A stretch of 64,000 nt of DNA from Bacillota bacterium (GTDB taxonomy: Bacteria; Bacillota; Negativicutes; Sporomusales; Sporomusaceae): NCBI GenBank assembly GCA_017889705.1, contig JAGGAB010000014.1, positions 16,968 to 80,967 of the forward strand, in the 5' to 3' direction. The notes under the pieces were generated by a model. That model saw only the letters and a list, made by a program, of their open reading frames with translations. It was not told where the DNA came from and made no database searches. Made by a program: the position numbers and the translations under genes. Within the stretch, counting starts at the first letter, position 1. The number at the start of each line of letters is the position of its first letter. Below, piece after piece: positions 37,395 to 46,163 of the stretch.

Positions 37395-38330
37395 TTATTC
37401 TTCCCCAAACAGTGGAGTCGATAAGTAGCGTTCACCGGTATCTGGCAGAATAACAACAATGTTTTTGCCTTTGTTTTCCGGACGTTTTGCTAGTTCAGCA
37501 GCAGCATGAAGTGCTGCACCGCTAGAAATACCTACAAGCAAACCTTCGGTGGTAGCCGCATCTCTGGCAGCCTGGAAAGCTTCGTCAGTCTCAACTTTGA
37601 AGATCTCGTCAATGGCTTTGCTATTGAATACATCAGGGACAAAACCAGCACCAATACCTTGAATCTTATGCGGACCAGGATTGCCACCAGACAATACTGG
37701 AGAATCAGCAGGTTCAACGGCAACTGCCTTTAGCTGAGGATTACGCTGTTTCAGTACTTCGGCAATACCGGTAATGGTACCGCCCGTACCTACCCCGCCG
37801 ACAACGATATCAACATTACCGTCAGTGTCACGCCAGATTTCTTCAGCAGTCGTTTTCCGGTGAACTTCAGGATTAGCCGGGTTTTTGAATTGTTGTGGAA
37901 TCCAGGCGTTAGGAGTAGTTTTTTGAAGCTCTTCGGCACGTTCAATGGCACCTTTCATACCTTTGGCACCAGGAGTAAGATCAAGCTGCGCCCCAAGAGC
38001 TTTGAGCAGTTTACGGCGTTCAATGCTCATGGTTTCCGGCATGGTAAGAATAAGTTTGTAGCCCCGGGCTGCTGCCACAAAGGCCAAGCCAACACCAGTG
38101 TTACCACTTGTAGGTTCAACAATAACGGTATCTTTATTGATAAGCCCTTTATCTTCGGCATCTTTAATCATGGCATAACCAATGCGGTCTTTAACACTGC
38201 CTAATGGATTAAAATATTCCACTTTTGCAATAACTTTGGCGCTCACTTGTCTTTTAGCACCATAATTCTTGAGTTCTACCAGCGGTGTGTTACCAATAAG
38301 TTCTGTCAGACTTCCGTAAATTTTAGCCAT
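37395..38330 (-). CDS. cysK: Cysteine synthase A, copy 1
   Basis: 311 aa from ATG 38330 behind AGGGGAT. O-acetylserine sulfhydrylase with the PLP-lysine in [11 protein letters not shown], the substrate loop [22 protein letters not shown] and the C-terminal [10 protein letters not shown]. It makes cysteine from O-acetylserine and sulfide. A near relative is at 45053-45982; both have the new leader element upstream (here 38399-38466), which puts this gene in the same regulon as the nitrogenase-like genes. Confidence 0.96.
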   Translation of the reverse strand: MAKIYGSLTELIGNTPLVELKNYGAKRQVSAKVIAKVEYFNPLGSVKDRIGYAMIKDAEDKGLINKDTVIVEPTSGNTGVGLAFVAAARGYKLILTMPETMSIERRKLLKALGAQLDLTPGAKGMKGAIERAEELQKTTPNAWIPQQFKNPANPEVHRKTTAEEIWRDTDGNVDIVVGGVGTGGTITGIAEVLKQRNPQLKAVAVEPADSPVLSGGNPGPHKIQGIGAGFVPDVFNSKAIDEIFKVETDEAFQAARDAATTEGLLVGISSGAALHAAAELAKRPENKGKNIVVILPDTGERYLSTPLFGEE

Positions 38331-38398
38331 AATATCCATCCCCTTAACTTTAATTAATAATATACTACCCTTGTTTACAGCAAATAAGTATAGCGACC

Positions 38399-38466
38399 CT
38401 AAAAAACAAAAGGAGGCAATCGAAGCTGACTCAGCGATCGATTGCCTCCGGTTTTCCGGTCAGCAA
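38399..38466 (-). promoter_or_regulatory. Regulon leader element L1 (before cysK copy 1)
   Basis: Minus strand: TTGCTGA, stem CCGG-aaaa-CCGG, AGGCAATCGA and a terminator closed by TCGATTGCCTCC with T-run. The bases TTGCT can pair with GGCAA, the 5' arm of the terminator, giving an alternative antiterminator. A strong promoter precedes it: TTGACA (38513-38518) and TAGTAT (38490-38495), 17 bases apart. The stem is CCGG/CCGG here where other copies have TCAG/CTGA, a compensatory change. Confidence 0.85.
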
Positions 38467-38532
38467 GGAAATATTTACATCGTGTTTTTATACTAGCACG
38501 AATATATTTACCTGTCAACCAAAATTTCTAAA

Positions 38533-39702
38533 TTATAGTTTTGGAGTAATTTTTTCCTTAAACAATTGCTTGCCGTCTTTCATTTCCAGAACAACAGCAC
38601 TCTTAATCGGATTATGGTTGGCATCAATTGTCATCATGCCTGTGCTTAATTGCAAGTTTTTAGTTTGTTCTAGCGCCTCACGGATTTTTTCAGGTTCAGT
38701 GCTGTTTGCCCGTTTAATTGCGTCAATCAGAAGCAAACCGGCATCATAGCCAAGAGCCGAGAAAACGCTAGGTTCTTGATTGTATTCTTTCTTATAGGCT
38801 TCAATGAATTTAACCACATTAGGATCAGTATCTTGAGACGAATAATGGCTGCTGAAATAGGTATTATTCAGCGGAGCTGCTCCGGCGATTTCTACTACTT
38901 TCGCATCATCCCAGCCATCAGTTCCAAGGAACGGCATATTCATACCCATTTCGCGGGCTTGCTTAACGATTTTGCCAACTTCTTCATAATAAGCCGGTAA
39001 GAATACGACATCCGGATTCATAGCTTTAATCTTGGTAAGGGTGGATTTAAAGTCTTGATCTTTTTGCAGGAAAGCTTCCTGACCTAAAATTTTACCACCG
39101 TTTTTGGTAAATACTTCAGTAAAAGATTGGGCAAGACCTTTAGAATAGTCGGAACTGCTGTCAATATAAATAGCTGCGGTTTTCACTTTCAGGGTATTGC
39201 TGGCGAAATTAGCCATGATTGTACCTTGAAGCGGATCGATAAAACAGGATCTAAATGCATAAGGACGGGTTTTGCCATTATCAACGGTAATCTTTTCACT
39301 GGTACCGGTTGGGGTAATTACCGGAATTTTGTTATCTTGTGATACTTGTAGGGTTGCAATTGTATTGGAGCTTGTTGCCGGACCAAATACGGCTACAACC
39401 TTGTCCTGGGTAATTAATTTCGTAATTGCATTGGTAGCCTCAGCGGCCTCTGACTTGTTGTCAGCCAATACTAATTTGATTTGTTTACCCAAAACACCGC
39501 CAGATGCATTAGCTTGCTTAATAGCCAGTTGAATACCGTTAACTGCTTGTTTACCGTAGTTGGCTACGCCACCGGTTAACTCAAAGTTGCCGCCAATTTT
39601 AATTTCATTAGACGCTTCCTGTTTAGCGCCACCGCCACAACCGGCTAATGCGCCAGCCATGAGCAATGTGCTTATCGCTACTGCTAACATTTTTTTACGC
39701 AT
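38533..39702 (-). CDS. Branched-chain amino acid type ABC substrate-binding lipoprotein
   Basis: 389 aa. Signal peptide with lipobox LAGC at residues 19-22, then a type I periplasmic binding fold (IKIGGNFELTGGVANYGKQAVNG, VFGPATSSNTIA). LivJ-like proteins deliver branched-chain amino acids or other small ligands to a Liv-type permease. No permease or ATPase is adjacent, so it either serves a distant transporter or has become a sensor. Confidence 0.92.
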   Translation of the reverse strand: MRKKMLAVAISTLLMAGALAGCGGGAKQEASNEIKIGGNFELTGGVANYGKQAVNGIQLAIKQANASGGVLGKQIKLVLADNKSEAAEATNAITKLITQDKVVAVFGPATSSNTIATLQVSQDNKIPVITPTGTSEKITVDNGKTRPYAFRSCFIDPLQGTIMANFASNTLKVKTAAIYIDSSSDYSKGLAQSFTEVFTKNGGKILGQEAFLQKDQDFKSTLTKIKAMNPDVVFLPAYYEEVGKIVKQAREMGMNMPFLGTDGWDDAKVVEIAGAAPLNNTYFSSHYSSQDTDPNVVKFIEAYKKEYNQEPSVFSALGYDAGLLLIDAIKRANSTEPEKIREALEQTKNLQLSTGMMTIDANHNPIKSAVVLEMKDGKQLFKEKITPKL

Positions 39703-39929
39703 ATTTCTTCAATCCCCTCTTTTTCCCCGTATCAATACACAACTTCTTTCTTACGGTTCCGTTCGCCTGGAGTGTACTGTACTAAGGACTGTACTTTTTC
39801 TACTCTCATTGAATATACACCTTTACACGTTTGTTGTCAATGGACTTTTGCGGGTCTATTTTTAAGAGATTAATGTACGCGATACAAACACATGAAGTTC
39901 TGCATAATTCTTCTTTTTCCTGATAATGT

Positions 39930-39966
39930 AAAAAACTGCGATGAGTCAACGTAGGCTCACCGCAGT
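39930..39966 (-). terminator. Intrinsic terminator after the YezD-like/HydE-like operon
   Basis: CTGCG-TGAG / CTCA-CGCAG hairpin with TTTTTT on the minus strand. Confidence 0.82.
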
Positions 39967-39971
39967 CTATA

Positions 39972-40301
39972 TTAAATTCCGTCACCATTGAGTCCAGTAA
40001 GTTTGCCAACCCGGTATTTTTCGGTTCTTTCAACTTGCATAATCTGGCCTGATTGAATTTGGATAGCCACCTTGCCATACTCCATACCGCTGACAGCCTG
40101 TAAAACCCGTGTCTTACAACTGCCTGCATCAGCCGGCTTATTTACACATTTAGCAGGTTTTTCACCAAAACGGATTTTTTCAAGTTTTTCCATTTGAATA
40201 ATCCGCGCATCCTGCAATACCAAGGTAACCGAGCCAAAACCTATTTCTTTAATGGCTTGTTCAATGAGAGCAAGCACTTCTTCTGTTATATCTTTACTCA
40301 T
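39972..40301 (-). CDS. Tandem YezD (DUF2292) protein, copy 1
   Basis: 109 aa made of two YezD-like units: residues about 10-43 (IKEIGFGSVTLVLQDARIIQ then MEKLEKIRF) and about 66-98 (VSGMEYGKVAIQIQSGQIMQ then VERTEKYRV). Single YezD units of about 55 aa are usually found in sulfur-assimilation operons of Firmicutes; their biochemistry is unknown. It lies 23 bases after the HydE-like radical SAM gene. The linker contains Cys residues (AKCVNKPADAGSCKT). A second, leader-controlled copy is at 43535-43888. Confidence 0.8.
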   Translation of the reverse strand: MSKDITEEVLALIEQAIKEIGFGSVTLVLQDARIIQMEKLEKIRFGEKPAKCVNKPADAGSCKTRVLQAVSGMEYGKVAIQIQSGQIMQVERTEKYRVGKLTGLNGDGI

Positions 40302-40324
40302 TCCTACAATCCCCTCTGTGGCTG

Positions 40325-41377
40325 TTAGGCACGTTTAGCCCGGAAACCATGAGTCTCCGATACCCTCCGGCCAATACCCGTAATTTTGCCGGTAATGCAA
40401 GAACGACAGTGAGCCGGCGTGTCATTAATACAGATTTTTCCCGGATACAGCATATATTTCTGGCGGTATTCGCCTTCGGTTACATTTGGCATAACAACAT
40501 TAGCGCCCCGTTGCAAGGCCAGCACCCGCCCCTGTGGGTTTAGTGATTCCATAGCTGTTGTTGCCGGAATATTAATATCAGGCAACAACAGACGAGTGAG
40601 CGCCATGACTTTGGTACTCAATTCAAACGTACCGCCGGCCTCTCCCGCCAAGGGCGTATCAGGATTAGGAATAAATGGGCCTACGCCAATCATGTCGGCA
40701 TCCATAGTTTTAAAAAAGAGAATATCATCAGCCAACGACTCCACTGTTTGACCGGGAATTCCGACAAGACAGCCTGTTCCCAGCTCAAAACCCAGCTCTT
40801 TTAAATCCTGCAAACATCGCACCCGGTTATCCCAGTTCATACCTGGGTCAAGTTTCTCGTATAATTCTTTATCTGTTGTCTCAATTCTCAGGAGGTAACG
40901 ATCAGCGCCGGCATCACGATAGGCCTGGTACACTTCTCTTGGCTTCTCACCAACACTAACCGTAATCGCCAAACCAAGTTCTTTGATTTTTTTAATGATC
41001 GATACCATTTTATCCACATCAAACCATTCGTCTTCGCCTGACTGCAGCACCACGGTGCGGTAGCCATACGCTTTGGCCTTAGTAGCAAAATCTATAATAG
41101 TGTCTTCATCCAGGCGATACCGACTAACTTTCGGATTATCGCGCCGTAGACCACAATATAAGCAGTTTTGCTTGCACTTGTTAGAAAACTCAATAAGCCC
41201 ACGCAAATGCACTTCATCGCCCACATATTTCTGGCGTACCCGGTCGGCGGCAGCAAATAGTTCCGCCTCATACTGCCGATCTTTCAGCAGAGCAACAAGT
41301 TCATCTTTAGTAAGTTCATGAGTTGTTTCCGCTTTATTAATTAGCGCCTCAATGCCGCTATATTTATTCACAGACAT
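40325..41377 (-). CDS. hydE: HydE-like radical SAM protein
   Basis: 350 aa. Radical SAM cluster motif CKQNCLYC with Cys at 68, 72 and 75, and BATS-like C-terminus (ITGKITGIGRR region with PAHCRSC). Overall it matches HydE, the [FeFe]-hydrogenase maturase related to BioB and PylB. HydF, HydG and hydrogenase genes are not in the window, and its operon partner is a YezD protein, so a role outside hydrogenase assembly is possible. Confidence 0.85.
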   Translation of the reverse strand: MSVNKYSGIEALINKAETTHELTKDELVALLKDRQYEAELFAAADRVRQKYVGDEVHLRGLIEFSNKCKQNCLYCGLRRDNPKVSRYRLDEDTIIDFATKAKAYGYRTVVLQSGEDEWFDVDKMVSIIKKIKELGLAITVSVGEKPREVYQAYRDAGADRYLLRIETTDKELYEKLDPGMNWDNRVRCLQDLKELGFELGTGCLVGIPGQTVESLADDILFFKTMDADMIGVGPFIPNPDTPLAGEAGGTFELSTKVMALTRLLLPDINIPATTAMESLNPQGRVLALQRGANVVMPNVTEGEYRQKYMLYPGKICINDTPAHCRSCITGKITGIGRRVSETHGFRAKRA

Positions 41378-41537
41378 TGCCTCCTCTCTGACACCCGATT
41401 GTTTCTTTTAAATCATCATATATGGTTTTTTTAGCAGCGTCAATAAAAAATATATGCAATACTTTTAGAATGTCTATTGACAAACCAGGTTGAACTATGT
41501 AAAAATAGGATTCAATAAATTCTCAACTGAATACTGA

Positions 41538-41680
41538 AACTTATCAAGAGTGGTCGAGGGACTGGCCCTATGACACCCGGCAACCGGCATTTTATGCAAG
41601 GTGCTAAATCCAGCGGAGCAATCCGGAAGATGAGTTATTTGCGCACATAGGCGACTCTTCTTACGGAAGAGTCGTTTTTA
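41538..41680 (+). promoter_or_regulatory. SAM riboswitch (S-box) before the cystathionine synthase/lyase gene
   Basis: AACTTATC ... AGAGTGGTCGAGGGACTGGCC ... ATGACACCCGGCAACC ... GGTGCTAAATCCAGC ... GATGAGTT, then a terminator GCGACTCTTC / GGAAGAGTCG with TTTTTA at 41651-41679. Confidence 0.98.
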
Positions 41681-41705
41681 ATTTTAAACCAGGAGATGAT
41701 AGTTC

Positions 41706-42848
41706 ATGAAAATTTCTACTAAAGCCGTCCAAGCAGGTCTGGTCACTGACAAAACTACCGGTGCCATCAGCACTCCTATCTATCAAACAGCTACCTTTCG
41801 TCATCCCGAACTTGGCCAAAGCACCGGTTATGATTATTCCCGCACACAAAACCCCACCCGCAAAGCAGTTGAAGATGCTTTGGCATCGCTGGAAGAGGGC
41901 CATGCGGGCTTTGCCTTTGCCTCTGGCATGGCTGCAATTACCGCACTGCTTATGCTTTACCGTCCCGGCGATCATCTTATTATTACTGAAGATTGTTATG
42001 GCGGAACTTACCGCCTGCTTGACAAACTATTTATCCAATTTGGCTTATCTGCCACTTTTGTCGACACCAGCGACATTGAAGAGGTACGCCATGCCCTGCA
42101 GCCGTCAACCAAAGCTATTCTCCTGGAAACACCCACTAACCCGCTGATGAAAATTGCCGATATTAAGGCAATAACATCACTGGCCTGTAAAACCACTTCT
42201 CCCATTCATGTCATTGTTGACAACACCTTTCTTTCTCCCTACCTGCAGCGCCCCCTGACACTTGGGGCTGATATTGTCATCCACAGCGGCAGCAAATACT
42301 TGTCCGGCCATAATGATGTGGTCTGCGGCCTGGTAACAGCTAAAGATCCTGCGCTCTGCGAAAAAATCGGCTTTATCCAAAATGCCACCGGCGCTATTCT
42401 CGGCCCACAGGACAGCTGGCTGCTCCTGCGCGGATTGAAAACACTGGCAATCCGCATACGCCAGCAGCAGGAAAATGCGCTGGCTGTTGCCAAGTGGCTT
42501 ACCACTCACCCTAGTGTGACTAAAGTCTATTATCCGGGTCTGACCGACCATCCTGGCAGAGCTATTCAAGAATCCCAAGCCTCAGGCTATGGCGGCATGC
42601 TGTCTTTTGTTGTCGATCATCCCCGTTTGCCGGCCCAGGTATTACGCAAGGTAAAAGTACTGCAGTTCGCAGAAAGCCTTGGTGGTGTAGAGTCACTCAT
42701 TACCTTTCCGTCCGTTCAGACCCATGCCGACATCCCGGCAGATGTACGCGAGCGCTTAGGCATCAGTGATTGTTTGCTGCGTTTGTCTGTTGGCATAGAA
42801 GATGTTGAAGATATTATTGCCGATTTGGCCCAAGCCTTAGAACAATAA
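41706..42848 (+). CDS. Cystathionine gamma-synthase/lyase (trans-sulfuration PLP enzyme)
   Basis: 380 aa. Cys/Met metabolism PLP enzyme: ASGMAAITAL, the ETPTNPL stretch, VDNTFLSPYLQ and PLP-lysine in HSGSKYLSGHNDVV. Length fits MetB/MccB. S-box control argues for the methionine direction (cystathionine gamma-synthase or O-acetylhomoserine sulfhydrylase), consistent with MetX supplying O-acetylhomoserine, but lyase activity cannot be excluded from sequence. Confidence 0.92.
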   Translation: MKISTKAVQAGLVTDKTTGAISTPIYQTATFRHPELGQSTGYDYSRTQNPTRKAVEDALASLEEGHAGFAFASGMAAITALLMLYRPGDHLIITEDCYGGTYRLLDKLFIQFGLSATFVDTSDIEEVRHALQPSTKAILLETPTNPLMKIADIKAITSLACKTTSPIHVIVDNTFLSPYLQRPLTLGADIVIHSGSKYLSGHNDVVCGLVTAKDPALCEKIGFIQNATGAILGPQDSWLLLRGLKTLAIRIRQQQENALAVAKWLTTHPSVTKVYYPGLTDHPGRAIQESQASGYGGMLSFVVDHPRLPAQVLRKVKVLQFAESLGGVESLITFPSVQTHADIPADVRERLGISDCLLRLSVGIEDVEDIIADLAQALEQ

Positions 42849-42864
42849 ATTAATGAAAATAAAA

Positions 42865-42898
42865 TGAGTCAGAGAGCATCTCTGACTCGTTTTATTTT
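42865..42898. terminator. Bidirectional intrinsic terminator
   Basis: GAGTCAGAGA / TCTCTGACTC hairpin followed by GTTTTATTTTT between convergent genes. Confidence 0.9.
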
Positions 42899-43503
42899 TC
42901 ATTAGCTTTAACATAATGCCGAACTTTGAATCCAACCCCAATTTCATCGGCAATTTTCCGGCAAACTTCAATATCTTTTGGCGGCATAATATCAACAACC
43001 GATAGTTGTACTTGCGGCACGTATTTTTTGCATTTAACGGCAAAGTCCAGCATAGCGTCATACGCTTTTTCACCATACTGAGACAGACATATCTGTTGAT
43101 ACTCTTTGCCATTTTTGGCATTCATGCTTATAGATACAGCGTCCACAAATCCTGCTAACATGGGAGTAACATCCCTGCTGCAAATCAAATTAGCATGCCC
43201 GTTTGTATTTATGCGAATAGGTATTTTGTACAGTTCTTTGAGTTTCTCACAAATCCTAATAACAGTATAAGTCCGTGTCATGGGTTCCCCATATCCGCAA
43301 AAGACAAACTCCCGATACTTTTTAGCATCCCATTTCTGAATATCTTCCAAAACCTCATCAATAGTAGGCTCTTTTTCCAGCCATAAATCAATACCCGGCA
43401 ATAGTCCCACCTGACTATTTCTTACGCAAAAGGAGCAATTGTTGGTACAACGGTTAGTGATATTAAGATATAGTGCATCACCGATCTCATAAGTAATCGC
43501 CAT
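42892..43503 (-). CDS. TatD-linked type radical SAM protein
   Basis: 203 aa from ATG 43503 behind GGAGAGG. The radical SAM motif CTNNCSFC (Cys 19, 23, 26) follows ALYLNITNR, the pattern of the TatD-associated radical SAM family; FCGYGEPMTR is the SAM-binding GGE-like strand. Small, single-domain, product unknown. Second gene behind leader L2, 31 bases after a tandem YezD gene. Confidence 0.85.
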   Translation of the reverse strand: MAITYEIGDALYLNITNRCTNNCSFCVRNSQVGLLPGIDLWLEKEPTIDEVLEDIQKWDAKKYREFVFCGYGEPMTRTYTVIRICEKLKELYKIPIRINTNGHANLICSRDVTPMLAGFVDAVSISMNAKNGKEYQQICLSQYGEKAYDAMLDFAVKCKKYVPQVQLSVVDIMPPKDIEVCRKIADEIGVGFKVRHYVKANEK

Positions 43504-43534
43504 GTTATACCTCTCCTTTTCAGTTTCCGGCAAC

Positions 43535-43888
43535 TTAGATACCATCTCCATATGTTCCTTCATATTCATTGATACGGCGTTTTTCAGTTTTTTCTATTTG
43601 TTCGACCTTACCATCTTCAATCCGAATAATCAATTGTCCATACATCAACCCTTTAAGCTGGGCGAGAATTTTGGGCTGAAGCGAGTGTTGTTCTGCCGGA
43701 ATATTATGCATGATATAACCTGATTTGTTTTTCGATGAAAATATGAATTTTTCCGTTCGTTCCATCTTTATTACACAGCCGTCTTGCACTGTCAAGATCA
43801 AATATCCGTACTGGATAGTATGCAGCGAATGCCGGAGTAACTCAATAACTTGCGGCAATAAGTTTCTTTGGGGATGTAGTTTTTCCAT
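43535..43888 (-). CDS. Tandem YezD (DUF2292) protein, copy 2
   Basis: 117 aa from ATG 43888, eight bases after GGAGG. Two YezD-like repeats again: IQYGYLILTVQDGCVIKMER and MYGQLIIRIEDGKVEQIEK, with a linker of about 35 residues. Same architecture as 39972-40301, and both end in GDGI, so the duplication is ancient and shared. First gene after leader L2 and followed by a radical SAM gene, as its paralogue is paired with HydE-like. Confidence 0.8.
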   Translation of the reverse strand: MEKLHPQRNLLPQVIELLRHSLHTIQYGYLILTVQDGCVIKMERTEKFIFSSKNKSGYIMHNIPAEQHSLQPKILAQLKGLMYGQLIIRIEDGKVEQIEKTEKRRINEYEGTYGDGI

Positions 43889-43950
43889 ACATTGCACCTC
43901 CGAACAAATTTTAATATACAACCCATCAGCTAAATAAGCTGCACAAATAC

Positions 43951-44101
43951 GAAAAAGGCTAAGAGACTTTCCATTAAGATAAAATCAAACTTGTCATCCT
44001 TGCTCAAGGTTAACAACAGCCTGATTTTCCTTTTGTACCATTAGAAAAGGTCTAACCTCTAATGATAAAAGTCTCTTAGCCTTCAGTATATCTGATCAGC
44101 T
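43951..44101 (-). promoter_or_regulatory. Regulon leader element L2 (before the YezD-like/radical SAM pair)
   Basis: Minus strand: TTAGCTGA, stem TCAG-atata-CTGA, AGGCTAAGAGACTTT, terminator closed by AAAGTCTCTTAGCC and T-run. TTAGCT can pair with GGCTAA. Unlike other copies the terminator loop is about 80 bases and contains its own CATTAGA/TCTAATG hairpin. I see no strong promoter immediately upstream, so it may act inside the longer transcript from cysK copy 2. Confidence 0.8.
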
Positions 44102-44133
44102 AATGCAATTATTTAATTTACTGAACATCAAGC

Positions 44134-45015
44134 TTATAAAGCTGCAGACGAAGATATGGAGTCAGCTACATTTTGGTTAGCCACTTTGGTTTTGTCTGCT
44201 GTAAAATGTTCATTTTGCAACAGTTCCCATATCTTATGACGAATCCAGCCAAAATCGGCTGATGAACGAATACCATCCCGCGGTCTAGGCAAATTGATAT
44301 CGACAATCTCCTTAATGGTTCCGGGATTTGCCGTCATTACCGCTACCCGGTCTGCCAAAAATACCGCTTCATCAATGCCATGAGTTACAAAAATTATGGT
44401 CTTCTTGGTGGTCTCCCAGATGCGCAGCAATTCTTCCTGCAAGGTTTCCCTGGTCTGCGCGTCCACTGCTGCAAAAGGTTCATCCATAAGTAAAACTTCT
44501 GGATCATACGCTAACGCCCTGGCAATGGCCACACGCTGTTTCATACCGCCAGATAACTCATGCGGATATCGGTCCCCAAAATTTTTCAGTCCGACTAATT
44601 CAAGATATTGCTCACTAATTTCCTGGCGTTCCTTTTGCGGTACTTTTTTGATCTCAAGACCAAATTCAACATTTTTTCTCACTGTTCGCCAGGGAAACAG
44701 CGCATACCCTTGCATTACAATTCCTCTATCCAAGGCTGGGCCGGTTATGGGCTTACCATCCATAAATATTTCGCCAGAACTTGGTTTAGCCAATCCCGCA
44801 ATCATATCCAGAAAAGTGGATTTTCCACAGCCGCTTGGTCCGACAATCGCCAAAAATTCCCCTTGTTTAACCGACAGATCTAGCTTCTTAATGGCCTCGA
44901 ATTCTGTAGCTTCTTCATTTGGGTTGCGTTTAATTTGGTATACACGCCGTATATTGCGGGCAATGATTTTATCATTTGTTCCAGCAACTGCCGTCGCATC
45001 CTGATTGTTGGACAT
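44134..45015 (-). CDS. ABC transporter ATP-binding protein, nitrate/sulfonate/taurine type
   Basis: 293 aa. Walker A GPSGCGKST, signature LSGGMKQR, Walker B VLLMDEPFAAVDA and switch His in VTHGIDEA; the family-typical QGYALFPWRTVRKNV links it to SsuB/TauB/NrtD. The C-terminal 30 residues are an extra low-complexity tail. Permease and binding protein are not encoded nearby. Operon with cysK copy 2, 37 bases after it, which suggests import of an organosulfur compound or sulfate-like anion. Confidence 0.9.
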   Translation of the reverse strand: MSNNQDATAVAGTNDKIIARNIRRVYQIKRNPNEEATEFEAIKKLDLSVKQGEFLAIVGPSGCGKSTFLDMIAGLAKPSSGEIFMDGKPITGPALDRGIVMQGYALFPWRTVRKNVEFGLEIKKVPQKERQEISEQYLELVGLKNFGDRYPHELSGGMKQRVAIARALAYDPEVLLMDEPFAAVDAQTRETLQEELLRIWETTKKTIIFVTHGIDEAVFLADRVAVMTANPGTIKEIVDINLPRPRDGIRSSADFGWIRHKIWELLQNEHFTADKTKVANQNVADSISSSAAL

Positions 45016-45052
45016 AAAGTTTCCTCCTTTATAGTTAAACTAAAATCCCTAG

Positions 45053-45982
45053 CTAACTCTCTGAAAAAAGCACGGTACTAAGGTATCGCTCCCCTGTGTC
45101 CGGCAAAATAGCCACTACGACTTTTCCTTTGTTGCTCTGCCGCTTAGCAAGCTGCAAAGCGGCAAAAGTCGCAGCCCCTGATGATATACCTACTAATATA
45201 CCTTCTTCTTTTGCCAACCGCTGCGCGGTAATGAGCGCTTCTTCATTTTTGACTTTAAAGATTTCATCTACAATATCTAAATTCAATACGTTAGGAACAA
45301 AGCCGGCACCAATTCCCTGAATTTTATGCGGTCCCGGCTGACCACCTGAAAGAACGGGAGAATCAAAAGGTTCCACTGCTACCACTTGGATTTTAGGGTT
45401 GCGCTTTTTAAGCACTTCGCCAACACCGGTAATGGTACCGCCTGTACCGACACCACCAACAATAACATCCACCTTACCATCGGTGTCCTGCCAGATCTCC
45501 TCGGCGGTAATAGCCCGGTGAATCGCCGGATTGGCTGGATTATTAAATTGTTGCGGAATAAATGAATTGGGTGTTACAGCCGCTAGTTCCTCTGCCTTTA
45601 GAACAGCACCTTTCATACCTGCAGCTCCCGGAGTCAACACTAATTCCGCCCCATACGCTTTTAACAGACTGCGTCGTTCCACACTCATGGTCTCCGGCAT
45701 GGTCAGAATTAATCGATAGCCTTTTGCCGCGGCAATATAGGCCAGAGCAATACCGGTATTGCCGCTGGTAGGCTCAATAATTACCGTATCCTTATTAATA
45801 AGTCCTTTTTCCTCGGCATCTTTGATCATACTAAAACCAATACGGTCTTTAATGCTTCCTCCCGGGTTAAACGACTCGAGTTTGACCACTACCTCAGCCT
45901 GATTATCTTCAGCAACTTTATTCAGGCGGAGTAAAGGTGTACTGCCGATCAATGCAGTTATACTGTTGGCAATCTTAGCCAT
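45053..45982 (-). CDS. cysK: Cysteine synthase A, copy 2
   Basis: 309 aa. Same motifs as copy 1 ([11 protein letters not shown] with the PLP lysine, [31 protein letters not shown]). Behind leader L3 and a consensus promoter, followed by the sulfonate-type ABC ATPase. Having two CysK copies in one regulon suggests that sulfide or a thiol is handled at high flux when the system is on; differing substrate preference is possible. Confidence 0.96.
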   Translation of the reverse strand: MAKIANSITALIGSTPLLRLNKVAEDNQAEVVVKLESFNPGGSIKDRIGFSMIKDAEEKGLINKDTVIIEPTSGNTGIALAYIAAAKGYRLILTMPETMSVERRSLLKAYGAELVLTPGAAGMKGAVLKAEELAAVTPNSFIPQQFNNPANPAIHRAITAEEIWQDTDGKVDVIVGGVGTGGTITGVGEVLKKRNPKIQVVAVEPFDSPVLSGGQPGPHKIQGIGAGFVPNVLNLDIVDEIFKVKNEEALITAQRLAKEEGILVGISSGAATFAALQLAKRQSNKGKVVVAILPDTGERYLSTVLFSES

Positions 45983-46032
45983 AGCATACCCTCCTTAATA
46001 AAAATCCTCTAAAAACATCTTATGTTTACATA

Positions 46033-46093
46033 CAGAAAGGCTAAGGCATATCCTCGCGGAAATACCTTAGCCTTCAGTCTTTCTGATCAGCTA
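46033..46093 (-). promoter_or_regulatory. Regulon leader element L3 (before cysK copy 2)
   Basis: Minus strand: TTAGCTGA, stem TCAG-aaaga-CTGA, AGGCTAAGGTAT, terminator closed by ATGCCTTAGCC and T-rich tail. TTAGCT pairs with GGCTAA as alternative. Promoter TTGACA (46141-46146) and TATAAT (46119-46124), 16 bases apart. Confidence 0.88.
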
Positions 46094-46163
46094 ACCACTA
46101 CTATTCCTAATAACTACAATTATACTTATAGGGAAATATTTGTCAATCTGCTTTTCTTGCTAG

